The translations under genes were made by a program, and so were the position numbers. A stretch of DNA of 64,000 nucleotides from Riemerella columbipharyngis (lineage in GTDB: Bacteria; Bacteroidota; Bacteroidia; Flavobacteriales; Weeksellaceae): NCBI RefSeq assembly GCF_900101995.1, contig NZ_FNAS01000008.1, forward strand, positions 22,138 to 86,137, read 5' to 3'. The notes beneath the pieces were generated by a model. That model was not told the origin of the DNA and searched no databases. It was given only the letters and a program-made list of their open reading frames with translations. Of this stretch, positions 1 to 7,491 are shown piece by piece (within the stretch, counting starts at the first letter, position 1; the number at the start of each line of letters is the position of its first letter).

Positions 1-42
1 GGAAAATTTGAAAAAGTTTTTAAGGCAGAATTGAGAAGATAG
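1..42 (+). CDS. C-terminal tail of an upstream gene (partial)
   Basis: The first 42 bases read as an open frame of 13 codons ending in TAG. The frame is lysine- and glutamate-rich, as expected for a protein tail. It is cut off by the window edge, so nothing can be said about its function, and it could be chance. The following 37 bases before the lipoprotein gene are AT-rich and hold no clear terminator. Confidence 0.35.
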   Translation, partial: GKFEKVFKAELRR

Positions 43-79
43 AAATTGAAAAACAAAGAGTTTTAACAAAATTAAAAAT

Positions 80-496
80 ATGAAAAAAGTAATTTTAGGG
101 ATAATTTTAAGCCTTGTAACAATAGCTTGCAGCAGTGTCGCAAATTTGAAATTAGGTAAAATGCAAAACAATATCCACGGCATCACTTGGATAATGACAG
201 GTGAAACCCTCAAAAATTCTGAGATTCCTACCATACATATTGACCAAGATAAAATATCCGGTACGGCGGGTTGCAATACCTATTTTGGCTATGCTATAGT
301 AGACAAAAACAACGGAACTTTCTCAGTAAAAAACATAGCTACTACGCGTATGGCTTGTAAGAATACTCAAGTGGAGCAGGCTTTCCTCAATATGCTTTCT
401 CAAGCTGACAAATATGTAAGCGACGGCAATACGCTGAATATTTACAAAGGAAATATTCTACTAATGAAATTTACTAAAAAAGACGGAGACTCTTAG
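80..496 (+). CDS. META domain lipoprotein (HslJ-like)
   Basis: This 138-residue protein starts with a lipoprotein signal peptide: a KK start, a hydrophobic stretch and a lipobox T-I-A-C with the lipidated cysteine at residue 17. The rest is one META domain, the fold of E. coli HslJ. It shows the family's Gly-Cys-Asn (64-66) followed by an aromatic-rich strand, and the TRMAC motif (89-93). Members are envelope proteins linked to heat or antibiotic stress, but the biochemical role is not settled. It converges on folA and the two stop codons share the four bases 493-496, so no room for a terminator exists between them. Confidence 0.82.
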   Translation: MKKVILGIILSLVTIACSSVANLKLGKMQNNIHGITWIMTGETLKNSEIPTIHIDQDKISGTAGCNTYFGYAIVDKNNGTFSVKNIATTRMACKNTQVEQAFLNMLSQADKYVSDGNTLNIYKGNILLMKFTKKDGDS

Positions 497-981
497 GAAG
501 TCTTTTCGTAAGTTATAAAGTGTAGATTAAAAGGATTTTTTTCATCTTTAGCGTAAAAAGAATCCTTTGTTTTTTTCCATTCAGCGGGATTGATATTCGG
601 GAAATAAGTATCTGCCCTCAGCTCGGTATCCACGAGGGTTACCTCCAATCTATCTGCCAGATCTATGGTCTGCTGATAAATATTTCCTCCGCCAATAATG
701 AAAATGTCTTCATCTATTTTTTGGGCGTATTTAATGGCTTCCTTTATACTGCCGACGATGAGAATCCCCTCCTGAAACCAATCGTTGCGAGAACTAATGA
801 CGATATTTGTACGGTTGGGCAGCGGCTTCCCTATGCTTTCATAAGTTCTTCTTCCCATAATAACCGGATGTCCTGAAGTAATATCCTTAAAGTGTTTCAA
901 GTCTTTTGGAAGATGCCATAGGAGCTGATTATTGTTCCCAATGCCATTTTTCTTGTCCATAGCGACGATGATAGTAATCAT
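493..981 (-). CDS. folA: Dihydrofolate reductase
   Basis: This 162-residue protein is full length for a chromosomal dihydrofolate reductase, which reduces dihydrofolate to tetrahydrofolate with NADPH for thymidylate, purine and methionine synthesis. The N-terminus carries the typical IVAMDKKNGIG strand-loop and WHLPKDL, with the catalytic acid at Asp27. The NADPH-binding segment MGRRTYESIG is at about residues 42-51 and the late IIGGGNIY motif is present. It stands alone, convergent with the META lipoprotein gene. A TAAATTTG -7-like box on this strand lies at 998-1005. Confidence 0.95.
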   Translation of the reverse strand: MITIIVAMDKKNGIGNNNQLLWHLPKDLKHFKDITSGHPVIMGRRTYESIGKPLPNRTNIVISSRNDWFQEGILIVGSIKEAIKYAQKIDEDIFIIGGGNIYQQTIDLADRLEVTLVDTELRADTYFPNINPAEWKKTKDSFYAKDEKNPFNLHFITYEKTS

Positions 982-1046
982 TTATCTTTGTTTTGAGCAA
1001 ATTTAGCATATTATTTGTAAATTTACCCCCAAATAAAAATTTAGTT

Positions 1047-1652
1047 ATGAAAAATAAAGGATGTGTTATCGCAGGAGGAATAGGTGTATTCCTATTAATC
1101 GTATTGTTAGGCGTAGGTCTGTGGATGAAAAACGCTTACAATAATTTTGTAAACTTGCAGCAGAATGTATCTTCTAAATGGTCTAATGTAGAAACGGTTT
1201 ATCAGAAAAGAGCTAATTTGATTCCTAATCTTGAGAGAGCCGTAAAAAGCTACTCTAATTTTGAAAAATCTACACTTACCGATATTATTGAAGCACGATC
1301 CAAAGCCACATCTATAAATATTGACCCTACCAATATGACGGAAGCCGATATGGCAAAATTCCAGGCGACCCAAGGTCAACTTAGCGGTGCTCTTAGCCGA
1401 TTAATGGCTGTAGTAGAAAGCTATCCGAACCTAAAAGCCGACCAGCAATACATTAATTTCCAAAGAGAATATACGGCTATTGAAAATAGTATCCGTACGG
1501 AGACTGTTTATTTCAATGATGCTGCAAAACAGTATAATGTAACAATACAGCAGTTCCCGAGTAATATTCTTGCGGGATTGTTTCACTTTATGCCAAAACC
1601 TTATTTCCAAGCAGAAGCAGGGGCTGAAAAAGCACCGGAAGTTTTTAAGTAA
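1047..1652 (+). CDS. lemA: LemA family membrane protein
   Basis: From the ATG at 1047 this is a 201-residue LemA protein: a short cytoplasmic N-terminus, one transmembrane helix (about 7-29) and a coiled-coil-rich extracytoplasmic domain with the conserved segment around KWSNVETVYQKRANLIPNL. In-frame codons upstream back to 993 are open but would add an unlikely 18-residue lead, so ATG 1047 is preferred. It is followed closely by two TPM-domain genes, a trio often seen together in Bacteroidota. The family's molecular role is unknown. Confidence 0.9.
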   Translation: MKNKGCVIAGGIGVFLLIVLLGVGLWMKNAYNNFVNLQQNVSSKWSNVETVYQKRANLIPNLERAVKSYSNFEKSTLTDIIEARSKATSINIDPTNMTEADMAKFQATQGQLSGALSRLMAVVESYPNLKADQQYINFQREYTAIENSIRTETVYFNDAAKQYNVTIQQFPSNILAGLFHFMPKPYFQAEAGAEKAPEVFK

Positions 1653-1667
1653 ATAACCATTTGACTA

Positions 1668-2096
1668 ATGGAAACATACCTCAAAAAACAAGATATCAAT
1701 TGTTTGGTAGAAGCCATTCGTGAAGCCGAGCACAGCACTTCGGGAGAAATACGCATCCATATAGATACGAATAAAGAAGGAAATCCGGCTGAACGGGCAT
1801 GGGAAGTGTTTCAAATTTTGGAAATGCACAAAACTAAAGAACGAAATGCCGTACTATTCCATATCAATTTTGAACTTAAATACCTCACCATTATCGGGGA
1901 TGAAGGTATCCACCACAAAGTGAAACAAGAGTTTTGGGACCGTTTGTACGATAAGACTACAGCTTTGTTTGCCAAAGGGATTTATACCAAAGCATTAGAA
2001 AATGCCGTACGCGAAGCCGGTATAGAGCTGAAACGGCATTTTCCCACTTATGAAAATAAGATAAATGAACTATCGGACGATGTCACTTTTTCGTAA
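1668..2096 (+). CDS. TPM domain protein, soluble
   Basis: This 142-residue protein has no signal peptide or membrane segment and consists of a single TPM domain (the YgcG/TLP18.3/Psb32/MOLO-1 fold), with the typical opening EAEHSTSGEIRIHI and a central FELKYLTIIGDEGIH strand pair. Some family members are acid phosphatases or bind calcium; the activity of this one cannot be read from the sequence. It begins 15 bases after lemA and its last 32 bases overlap the start of the next TPM gene, so the three are probably co-transcribed and translationally coupled. Confidence 0.82.
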   Translation: METYLKKQDINCLVEAIREAEHSTSGEIRIHIDTNKEGNPAERAWEVFQILEMHKTKERNAVLFHINFELKYLTIIGDEGIHHKVKQEFWDRLYDKTTALFAKGIYTKALENAVREAGIELKRHFPTYENKINELSDDVTFS

Positions 2097-2853
2097 ATTC
2101 TTTTTAAGTATATGCTTAGCCGTATATGCCTTAGCTTTTGCCCGGTACCAGATTCCAGAAAAGCCAAAGGTACTCTATCCTGTTTTTGATGAAGCACAGA
2201 TGCTCACCAAACAAGAGCAGAAAAAGCTTAATGACAAACTGATTGCCTATGCGGATTCTACTTCCACCGAAATAGAGGTGGTCATTATTCCTTCTACAAA
2301 AGGAGAAGATGTGAATTTTTTGGCGACGATGATAGGCGAAAAATGGGGAATAGGGCAGAAAGGCGTAGATAATGGCGTGGTTTTCTTAATTGCAAAGGAC
2401 GACCACACGATGTCTATACAGCAAGGGCGTTCGGTAGAACAATATCTCACCGCATCTACCGCAGGAGAAATCCTTGATTATATGGTAACGCCTTACTTCC
2501 GCAAGGGGAAATTTTATCAAGGAATTGATAATGGTACCAATGCCATTATGGAAGCCCTGCAAGGCAAATACAAACCTATTAAAAAGCAAGATGACAGCAA
2601 CTCTGAGGGGGATATCGCACAGTATATCTTGATTTTCATCATTGTTGTCGTTATTTTGATTATTTTATCCAATCAAAATAATGATGGCGGAACCACTATT
2701 TCTAGCCGTGGCAGAAGAATGTACCCCGGAGGAATATTTTTTCCGGGAGGATTCGGCGGTGGTTCCAGAGGAGGAGGCTTTGGTGGAGGAGGCTTCGGAG
2801 GCTTTGGCGGTGGCGGAAGCTTCGGAGGAGGTGGAGCCAGCGGAGGCTGGTAA
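2065..2853 (+). CDS. TPM domain membrane protein with Gly-rich tail (YgcG-like)
   Basis: The protein has an N-terminal signal peptide, an extracytoplasmic TPM domain (about 35-165) and one transmembrane helix (about 188-205). Its C-terminal tail is almost only glycine, phenylalanine, serine and arginine, ending in GGASGGW, a hallmark of the YgcG family. The ATG at 2065 lies inside the preceding gene; ATG 2080 (start MSLFRKFF) would give an equally good signal peptide, so the start is uncertain by five codons. With lemA and the soluble TPM gene it forms a LemA-TPM-TPM unit, inferred to act at the membrane. Confidence 0.86.
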   Translation: MNYRTMSLFRKFFLSICLAVYALAFARYQIPEKPKVLYPVFDEAQMLTKQEQKKLNDKLIAYADSTSTEIEVVIIPSTKGEDVNFLATMIGEKWGIGQKGVDNGVVFLIAKDDHTMSIQQGRSVEQYLTASTAGEILDYMVTPYFRKGKFYQGIDNGTNAIMEALQGKYKPIKKQDDSNSEGDIAQYILIFIIVVVILIILSNQNNDGGTTISSRGRRMYPGGIFFPGGFGGGSRGGGFGGGGFGGFGGGGSFGGGGASGGW

Positions 2854-2863
2854 AGATTTATTC

Positions 2864-3496
2864 TTAACCTAAATGTTTGTTGGCATTATCATAAAATTTG
2901 GGGAATTGCCATTGGTATTTTACCGCTAATGTTCTTATCACAACAATAAGAAGAATAGTAAAAATTTGTGTAAATGCAAGAGAAAAATCAGAATACTTAT
3001 CCATTAGAAAAAATATGGTCCCTCCAATGATACACGCCGTTGCATAAATTTCTTTTCGGAAAATAAGAGGAATTTTATTCAAGAGTATGTCACGGATAAT
3101 CCCTCCAAAACAACCCGTAATCGTTCCCAGCGTAATGCATATTGTGGGATTGAGCCCTGCTGTAAGCCCTTTTTGAATACCTATGATGGTAAACAGCCCC
3201 AGTCCGAAGCTGTCAAATATAAATAAAGTAACTTTGAAATTATGCTCTATAGACTTGAAAATCATAGAAATAACACAAGTGATGAATATAACAAAACAGC
3301 TCCACATATCGTGCATCCAAAACACAGGAACATCTAAGAGCAAGTCCCTCACCGTACCACCGCCTACAGATGTAACAAAAGCAATAATAAGAACCCCGAA
3401 AGGATCTAAACGCTTCTGCATAGCGGCAAAACTACCGGACATCGCAAAGGCAATAGTTCCGAGAAACTCTATAAGAAAGTTGATATTATGCTCCAT
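2864..3496 (-). CDS. TRIC-like cation channel family protein (UPF0126, YadS-like)
   Basis: This is a 210-residue polytopic membrane protein with about seven hydrophobic helices. It contains the UPF0126 domain twice, each with a glycine-rich loop and Arg-Asp pair: VGGGTVRDLL near residue 46 and GGIIRDILLNKIP near 130. Bacterial UPF0126 proteins share the fold of trimeric intracellular cation (TRIC) channels. Transport of potassium or of an amino acid has been proposed for relatives, and the ligand here cannot be read off. It converges on the TPM gene with 10 bases between stops. Confidence 0.85.
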   Translation of the reverse strand: MEHNINFLIEFLGTIAFAMSGSFAAMQKRLDPFGVLIIAFVTSVGGGTVRDLLLDVPVFWMHDMWSCFVIFITCVISMIFKSIEHNFKVTLFIFDSFGLGLFTIIGIQKGLTAGLNPTICITLGTITGCFGGIIRDILLNKIPLIFRKEIYATACIIGGTIFFLMDKYSDFSLAFTQIFTILLIVVIRTLAVKYQWQFPKFYDNANKHLG

Positions 3497-3639
3497 ATAG
3501 AGGTATCGTTTTTAGAGGAATTCAAAATTTATTTTGCAAAAGTAAAAATAAAATACAGACGGTACCTTAGATTTCATTCGCAAAATCTGAAACATGATGT
3601 CGTAAGTGATTTTTTGATAAAAAACCATATCCTTGATTC

Positions 3640-3969
3640 TTATTTTTTAAGGCTCTTAGAACTTCTAAAACTCGCTAAAAGATAATAGGCAACGAATACT
3701 GCAGAGAATCTTATCAACGAAGGAACCGCAATCATAGTATTGAAAAACATCAGACCCGCAATCAACAGCACTATCATTCCCAATAAAGAGAGAATCAATT
3801 TTTTGGCAAGAAAAAAATCCGGTCTATCCAAATAATAAGCAAGCCCCCAAGCTAAACCGAACGCAACACCATAATACGCATTAACACCCCAATCTTTTTC
3901 CCCTGAAAAATAATTAAAAAAAATGCTTGCCAGCATTACGAAACTCCCATATAAAACAGCTTTTTTCAT
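3640..3969 (-). CDS. Small membrane protein of unknown function
   Basis: This is a 109-residue protein with three predicted transmembrane helices (about 5-20, 32-46 and 57-98 as a longer hydrophobic block) and a basic C-terminus. I do not recognise the family. It is the only plausible gene in its stretch, and the ATG at 3969 follows a reverse-strand AT-rich region suitable for a promoter. It is separated from the TRIC-like gene by 143 bases and may form its own unit. Confidence 0.6.
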   Translation of the reverse strand: MKKAVLYGSFVMLASIFFNYFSGEKDWGVNAYYGVAFGLAWGLAYYLDRPDFFLAKKLILSLLGMIVLLIAGLMFFNTMIAVPSLIRFSAVFVAYYLLASFRSSKSLKK

Positions 3970-4196
3970 AATCTATATTGTACAACGAAGTTAATAAAAA
4001 AATAAGGAACTCTTTTGGATTAAAAACATAATACTATTCACAAAAAACTTTTTAAAATAAAAATTTAAACTCTAATAAGGCACATTGTTTACAAATAAAC
4101 AAAAATATATCAAAAATACAAAATTAAAAACAATTCTAAAATTGGATGCATAAAATTATTATTTACAAATATTCAAAAAAAATAAACTGAATTATG
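3970..4196. other. AT-rich intergenic region between divergent genes
   Basis: About 230 bases lie between the small membrane protein gene and ung. They are very AT-rich with many A-runs. Apart from the -7-like box of ung at the right edge I see no gene, RNA or strong hairpin in it. Confidence 0.6.
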
Positions 4197-4204
4197 TACT
4201 TTTG
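4197..4204 (+). promoter_or_regulatory. -7 element of the ung promoter
   Basis: TACTTTTG matches the Bacteroidota -7 consensus TAnnTTTG. No TTG is found at the expected -33 distance. The box covers the TTG codon at 4202, which therefore cannot be the translation start. The message would begin near 4210, giving a leader of only a few bases before ATG 4214 or about 12 bases before ATG 4223. Confidence 0.55.
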
Positions 4205-4213
4205 AAATACAAA

Positions 4214-4864
4214 ATGAATTTTATGACTTGGAAAGAAGTTTTAGCTCCGATAAAAAATTCGAATTATTTTGATACACTTTGGAAAAAAGTAAAACTTGAA
4301 TATCAGACCCACCAATGCTTTCCTCCAAAAAAGCAAATATTTCGTGCCATAGAGCTTACGCCTTTTGATGATATAAAGGTGGTTATCATCGGGCAAGACC
4401 CTTATCACGGAGATTTTCAGGCTAATGGACTTTGCTTCTCGGTATCAGACCAAGTTCCTGCACCACCATCTCTACGAAATATTTTCGCCGAACTAAAAGA
4501 CGATTTAGGGGTTGTAAAACATTCTAATGAATTGGAATGCTGGGCAGAACAAGGGGTGTTGCTTCTCAATGCAACACTTACTGTAAGGGGGCACAAGGCA
4601 AACTCTCATAAGGATTTAGGCTGGGAGCAATTCACAGATTTTATCATCAAGAAAATATCCGAGGAAAAAGAAAATATTGTTTTTGTTTTATGGGGCTCGT
4701 TTGCTCAGAAGAAAAAAGCGATGATAGATACGCACAAGCACTTTGTCCTTAAATCCGTTCATCCGTCTCCGCTCTCTGCACACCGTGGTTTTTTTGGAAG
4801 TAAACCTTTCTCTAAAATCAACAACTACCTTGTTTCTAAGGGACAAACGCCGATAGAGTGGTAG
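4214..4864 (+). CDS. ung: Uracil-DNA glycosylase
   Basis: This is a family 1 uracil-DNA glycosylase of the usual length, which removes uracil from DNA for base excision repair. It has the catalytic water-activating motif GQDPYHG about 60 residues in, a uracil-pocket segment ending in FS, and the DNA-intercalation loop HPSPLSAHRGFFG near the C-terminus. An upstream in-frame TTG at 4202 lies inside the -7 promoter box, so the start must be ATG 4214 or ATG 4223 (MTWKEVL); I could not decide between them. It is a single-gene unit with a weak hairpin after the stop. Confidence 0.95.
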   Translation: MNFMTWKEVLAPIKNSNYFDTLWKKVKLEYQTHQCFPPKKQIFRAIELTPFDDIKVVIIGQDPYHGDFQANGLCFSVSDQVPAPPSLRNIFAELKDDLGVVKHSNELECWAEQGVLLLNATLTVRGHKANSHKDLGWEQFTDFIIKKISEEKENIVFVLWGSFAQKKKAMIDTHKHFVLKSVHPSPLSAHRGFFGSKPFSKINNYLVSKGQTPIEW

Positions 4865-4899
4865 CTGTTTAGAAAAAGATTTGATTAAAATTTAAACAG
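4865..4899 (+). terminator. Weak hairpin after ung
   Basis: CTGTTTA (4865-4871) pairs with TAAACAG (4893-4899) across an AT-rich loop of about 21 bases, between the convergent ends of ung and the RapZ-like gene. The stem is short and the loop is long, so a terminator role is only possible. Confidence 0.3.
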
Positions 4900-4903
4900 G
4901 CTC

Positions 4904-5314
4904 TTAGTTTAGCTGAGGCTGTTCGTTGTGCTGTAGTTCTACTTTTACCTCCGGATAATGCTTTCGTATATACTCAGACATTTTTATGGCGGCATAGACA
5001 GAGCGATGCTGTCCGCCAGTGCAGCCAAATGAAATTTGCAGGTTTTTGAAATCTCGGGATAAATAATTCTCAATACTGATGGATACAATTTGCTCCGCCA
5101 ATTGGATGAATTTCGGCATCTGGGTTTTCTCTTCCAAGAACTGTTGTACCCCTTGTTCCGCTCCGGTTTTTGATTTGTATTCCTCTAACCGCCCCGGATT
5201 GAGAATCCCTCTGCAATCAAATACAAACCCACCGCCGTTATCGGTAGTGTCTCTGGGGATTCCTCCTTTTTTGTACGAGAAACTATAAACCTTTATTGTC
5301 ATTTGTTTTTCCAT
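4904..5314 (-). CDS. Stand-alone RapZ C-terminal domain protein
   Basis: This 136-residue protein matches only the C-terminal half of RapZ (YvcJ/UPF0042): an opening YSFSYKKGGIP, a DCRGILNPGR segment and the highly conserved SFGCTGGQHRS motif near residues 97-107. The N-terminal P-loop kinase-like domain of full RapZ is absent and there is no Walker A motif. In E. coli the C-terminal domain of RapZ binds RNA and recruits RNase E to small RNAs, so the isolated domain could bind RNA or a small ligand. It lies 11 bases after prfA on the same strand and is probably co-transcribed. Confidence 0.82.
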   Translation of the reverse strand: MEKQMTIKVYSFSYKKGGIPRDTTDNGGGFVFDCRGILNPGRLEEYKSKTGAEQGVQQFLEEKTQMPKFIQLAEQIVSISIENYLSRDFKNLQISFGCTGGQHRSVYAAIKMSEYIRKHYPEVKVELQHNEQPQLN

Positions 5315-5325
5315 TAGATGATGAG

Positions 5326-6411
5326 TTACATATTTTCCTCTTCGCCTTTCATTTTCTCGGCATTTTCTGCCATTATTAGAGCGTCCAACATTTCTTGAAT
5401 ATCCCCGTTCATAAAGTTGTCAAGGTTATAAATAGATTTATTAATACGGTGGTCCGTTACCCTGCCTTGGGGATAGTTATAAGTTCTAATTTTCGCAGAA
5501 CGGTCACCGGTAGAAACCATTGTTTTTCTCTGTGCGGCGATGTCTCCTTGCACTTTCTGAAGTTCTATATCATAGAGCTTTGTCCTTAGCATTTCCATTG
5601 CCAGCTCTCTGTTTGCCAATTGGGAGCGTGCCTGCTGGCAGACGACTACTATTCCCGTAGGCTTGTGGGTAAGCTGTACTTTTGTTTCTACCTTATTTAC
5701 ATTCTGCCCTCCGGCACCACCGGAACGCGAAGTTTGCATTTCTATATCCGCAGGATTGATTTCCACATCTACCTCTTCTGCTTCCGGGAGTACCGCTACC
5801 GTAATGGCAGAAGTATGTACCCTTCCTTGAGATTCTGTTTCCGGCACACGCTGTACGCGGTGCACACCGGATTCAAATTTCATAATACCATAGACACCAC
5901 TGCCCTCTACTTTCATAATGAGTTCTTTGTAGCCTTTGGAAGCCTCGTTGGCATCGGTAATTTCGTGTTTCCAGCCTTGAGACTTGAAGTACATAGCGTA
6001 CATTCTGTAAATATCTTCTACAAAGATAGCGGACTCATCGCCTCCTGTTCCGGCTCGCAGCTCTACCATTACATTTTTATCGTCTGCGGGGTCTTTAGGG
6101 ATTAGAAGATATTTTAGTTCTTCTTCTATTTTGGGAATTCGTTCTTGTGCCTCTTGCCGTTCTATTTTAGCAAGGTCTGCAAGTTCTTTATCAAAGCCAT
6201 CTGAAATAATCTCATCGGCTTCCTCTATTGCTTGAAGAGCTCCCATATACTCATCAAAAACTTTAACGATTTTGCCCAAATCACTATATTCCTTATTGAG
6301 CGAGGAATAGCGTTTTTGGTCAGAGATTACATCGGGCTGTATAATAAGATCGGCTACTTCATTGTAGCGTTGTTTTATAGCTTCTAATTTTGGTATTAAA
6401 CTTTTAGACAT
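5326..6411 (-). CDS. prfA: Peptide chain release factor 1
   Basis: This is a full-length RF1 (361 residues). It recognises UAA and UAG stop codons on the ribosome and triggers peptide release. The stop-codon-reading tripeptide is Pro-Glu-Thr at 190-192, the PxT form that separates RF1 from RF2 (SPF). The universal GGQ motif that reaches the peptidyl-transferase centre is at 234-236 inside [12 protein letters not shown]. It begins a two-gene unit with the RapZ-like gene. Confidence 0.97.
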   Translation of the reverse strand: MSKSLIPKLEAIKQRYNEVADLIIQPDVISDQKRYSSLNKEYSDLGKIVKVFDEYMGALQAIEEADEIISDGFDKELADLAKIERQEAQERIPKIEEELKYLLIPKDPADDKNVMVELRAGTGGDESAIFVEDIYRMYAMYFKSQGWKHEITDANEASKGYKELIMKVEGSGVYGIMKFESGVHRVQRVPETESQGRVHTSAITVAVLPEAEEVDVEINPADIEMQTSRSGGAGGQNVNKVETKVQLTHKPTGIVVVCQQARSQLANRELAMEMLRTKLYDIELQKVQGDIAAQRKTMVSTGDRSAKIRTYNYPQGRVTDHRINKSIYNLDNFMNGDIQEMLDALIMAENAEKMKGEEENM

Positions 6412-6433
6412 ATTCTATATTTAATAATAGCGA

Positions 6434-6441
6434 CAAAGATA
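6434..6441 (-). promoter_or_regulatory. -7 element of the prfA promoter
   Basis: On the minus strand this reads TATCTTTG, a match to TAnnTTTG, about 23 bases upstream of the prfA start codon. No TTG was found at the -33 distance, so the match is partial. Confidence 0.45.
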
Positions 6442-6581
6442 AGGAATTTTCAGATGATTTCTTTTAGATAAAAAATAAGACACTTATAGCTAATTTATTA
6501 ACATTCCGAAACTCTACCGATAAAACGCACCCAATACAAGCATTCTGCCAACCTTACGAAGTTCATTGAACAACAAAAACA

Positions 6582-7346
6582 TTACTCCAAAATAGCCTTC
6601 AAATGGGTAATATGCTCGTGAGCCGTAAGGTCAAACTTCACGGGAACGATACTTATATACCCTTCGGATAGAGCGGTTTCATCTGCATCGTCTCCATCAT
6701 CCATATTGTTGAAGTAGCCTGTGAGCCAGTAGTATTTTTTACCATGAGGATTGGTTCTTTCATCAAAATTTTCTTCCCATTTAGCATTGGCTTGGCGGCA
6801 TATTTTTATACCTTTCAGTTCTTCTTTGATGAGTTTCGGAATATTAACATTTAACACTATGCCTTTTGGCAAGGGATTTTCCAGTGTGGTTTTCACAATC
6901 TTCTGAATATAATCCTTGGCTTGGGTAAAATCTGCATCCCAGCTGAAATCCAACAACGAGAAACCAATTGCACTAATCCCCTCTACCCCTGCCTCTACCG
7001 CTGCAGACATAGTTCCGGAATAGATAATATTGATAGAGGAATTGGATCCGTGATTGATGCCGGACACTACCAAATCCGGAGTCCTGTTAAGAATTTTATC
7101 TAAGGCAAATTTTACACAATCCACAGGAGTACCGCTCAATGCAAAATCTCTCTGAGGTCCCGGCATATTGATTTCTTCAAAGGTAAGGGTAGAGTTAATC
7201 GTAATCGCATGTCCTTTACCACTCTGCGGAGAGTTAGGAGCTACCACTACCACCTCACCTATTTCGTTCATAAACTCTACCAAATTCCGGATTCCCGGTG
7301 CCGCGATGCCGTCATCATTCGTTACTAAGATAAGTGGTTTAGCCAT
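6582..7346 (-). CDS. surE: 5'/3'-nucleotidase SurE
   Basis: This 254-residue protein is a SurE-family metal-dependent nucleotidase that dephosphorylates nucleoside monophosphates and helps stationary-phase survival. The metal site is visible in LVTNDDG near residue 7 (the paired Asp), the SGTPVDC segment near 87 and SGINHGSN near 96 (the conserved Asn). Length and motif order are those of the whole family. It is a monocistronic gene, divergent from the processing protease, with an AT-rich 145-base gap between them. Confidence 0.95.
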   Translation of the reverse strand: MAKPLILVTNDDGIAAPGIRNLVEFMNEIGEVVVVAPNSPQSGKGHAITINSTLTFEEINMPGPQRDFALSGTPVDCVKFALDKILNRTPDLVVSGINHGSNSSINIIYSGTMSAAVEAGVEGISAIGFSLLDFSWDADFTQAKDYIQKIVKTTLENPLPKGIVLNVNIPKLIKEELKGIKICRQANAKWEENFDERTNPHGKKYYWLTGYFNNMDDGDDADETALSEGYISIVPVKFDLTAHEHITHLKAILE

Positions 7347-7406
7347 CTTTCTAAAAAATTTAGAGCAAATTTAGGCAAAAAATTATAAGAGATTAAAAAT
7401 AAATAG

Positions 7407-7414
7407 TATTTTTG
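7407..7414 (+). promoter_or_regulatory. -7 element upstream of the S41 protease
   Basis: TATTTTTG fits TAnnTTTG, 77 bases before the protease start codon. There is no TTG at the right -33 distance, so this is a partial match only. Confidence 0.35.
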
Positions 7415-7491
7415 AGGTTTGTTTGTGCTAATGTAACTTAGATACAAACTTAAAGATTTAATTACAATAGATATAGATAAGGTTTAAAATT

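Noticed and set aside
2681..2872. 63-codon Glu/Ala-rich frame overlapping the glycine-rich tail of the TPM protein
   Set aside because: It is the +1 reading of the GGN repeats of the real gene.
3488..3685. 65-codon frame between the TRIC-like gene and the small membrane protein
   Set aside because: Low-complexity AT-rich chain with no ribosome-binding site, overlapping the ends of two better genes.
5620..6105. 161-codon plus-strand frame opposite prfA
   Set aside because: It lies wholly inside the well-supported prfA gene, encodes a Cys/Tyr/Arg-rich chain without domain features and is a shadow frame.
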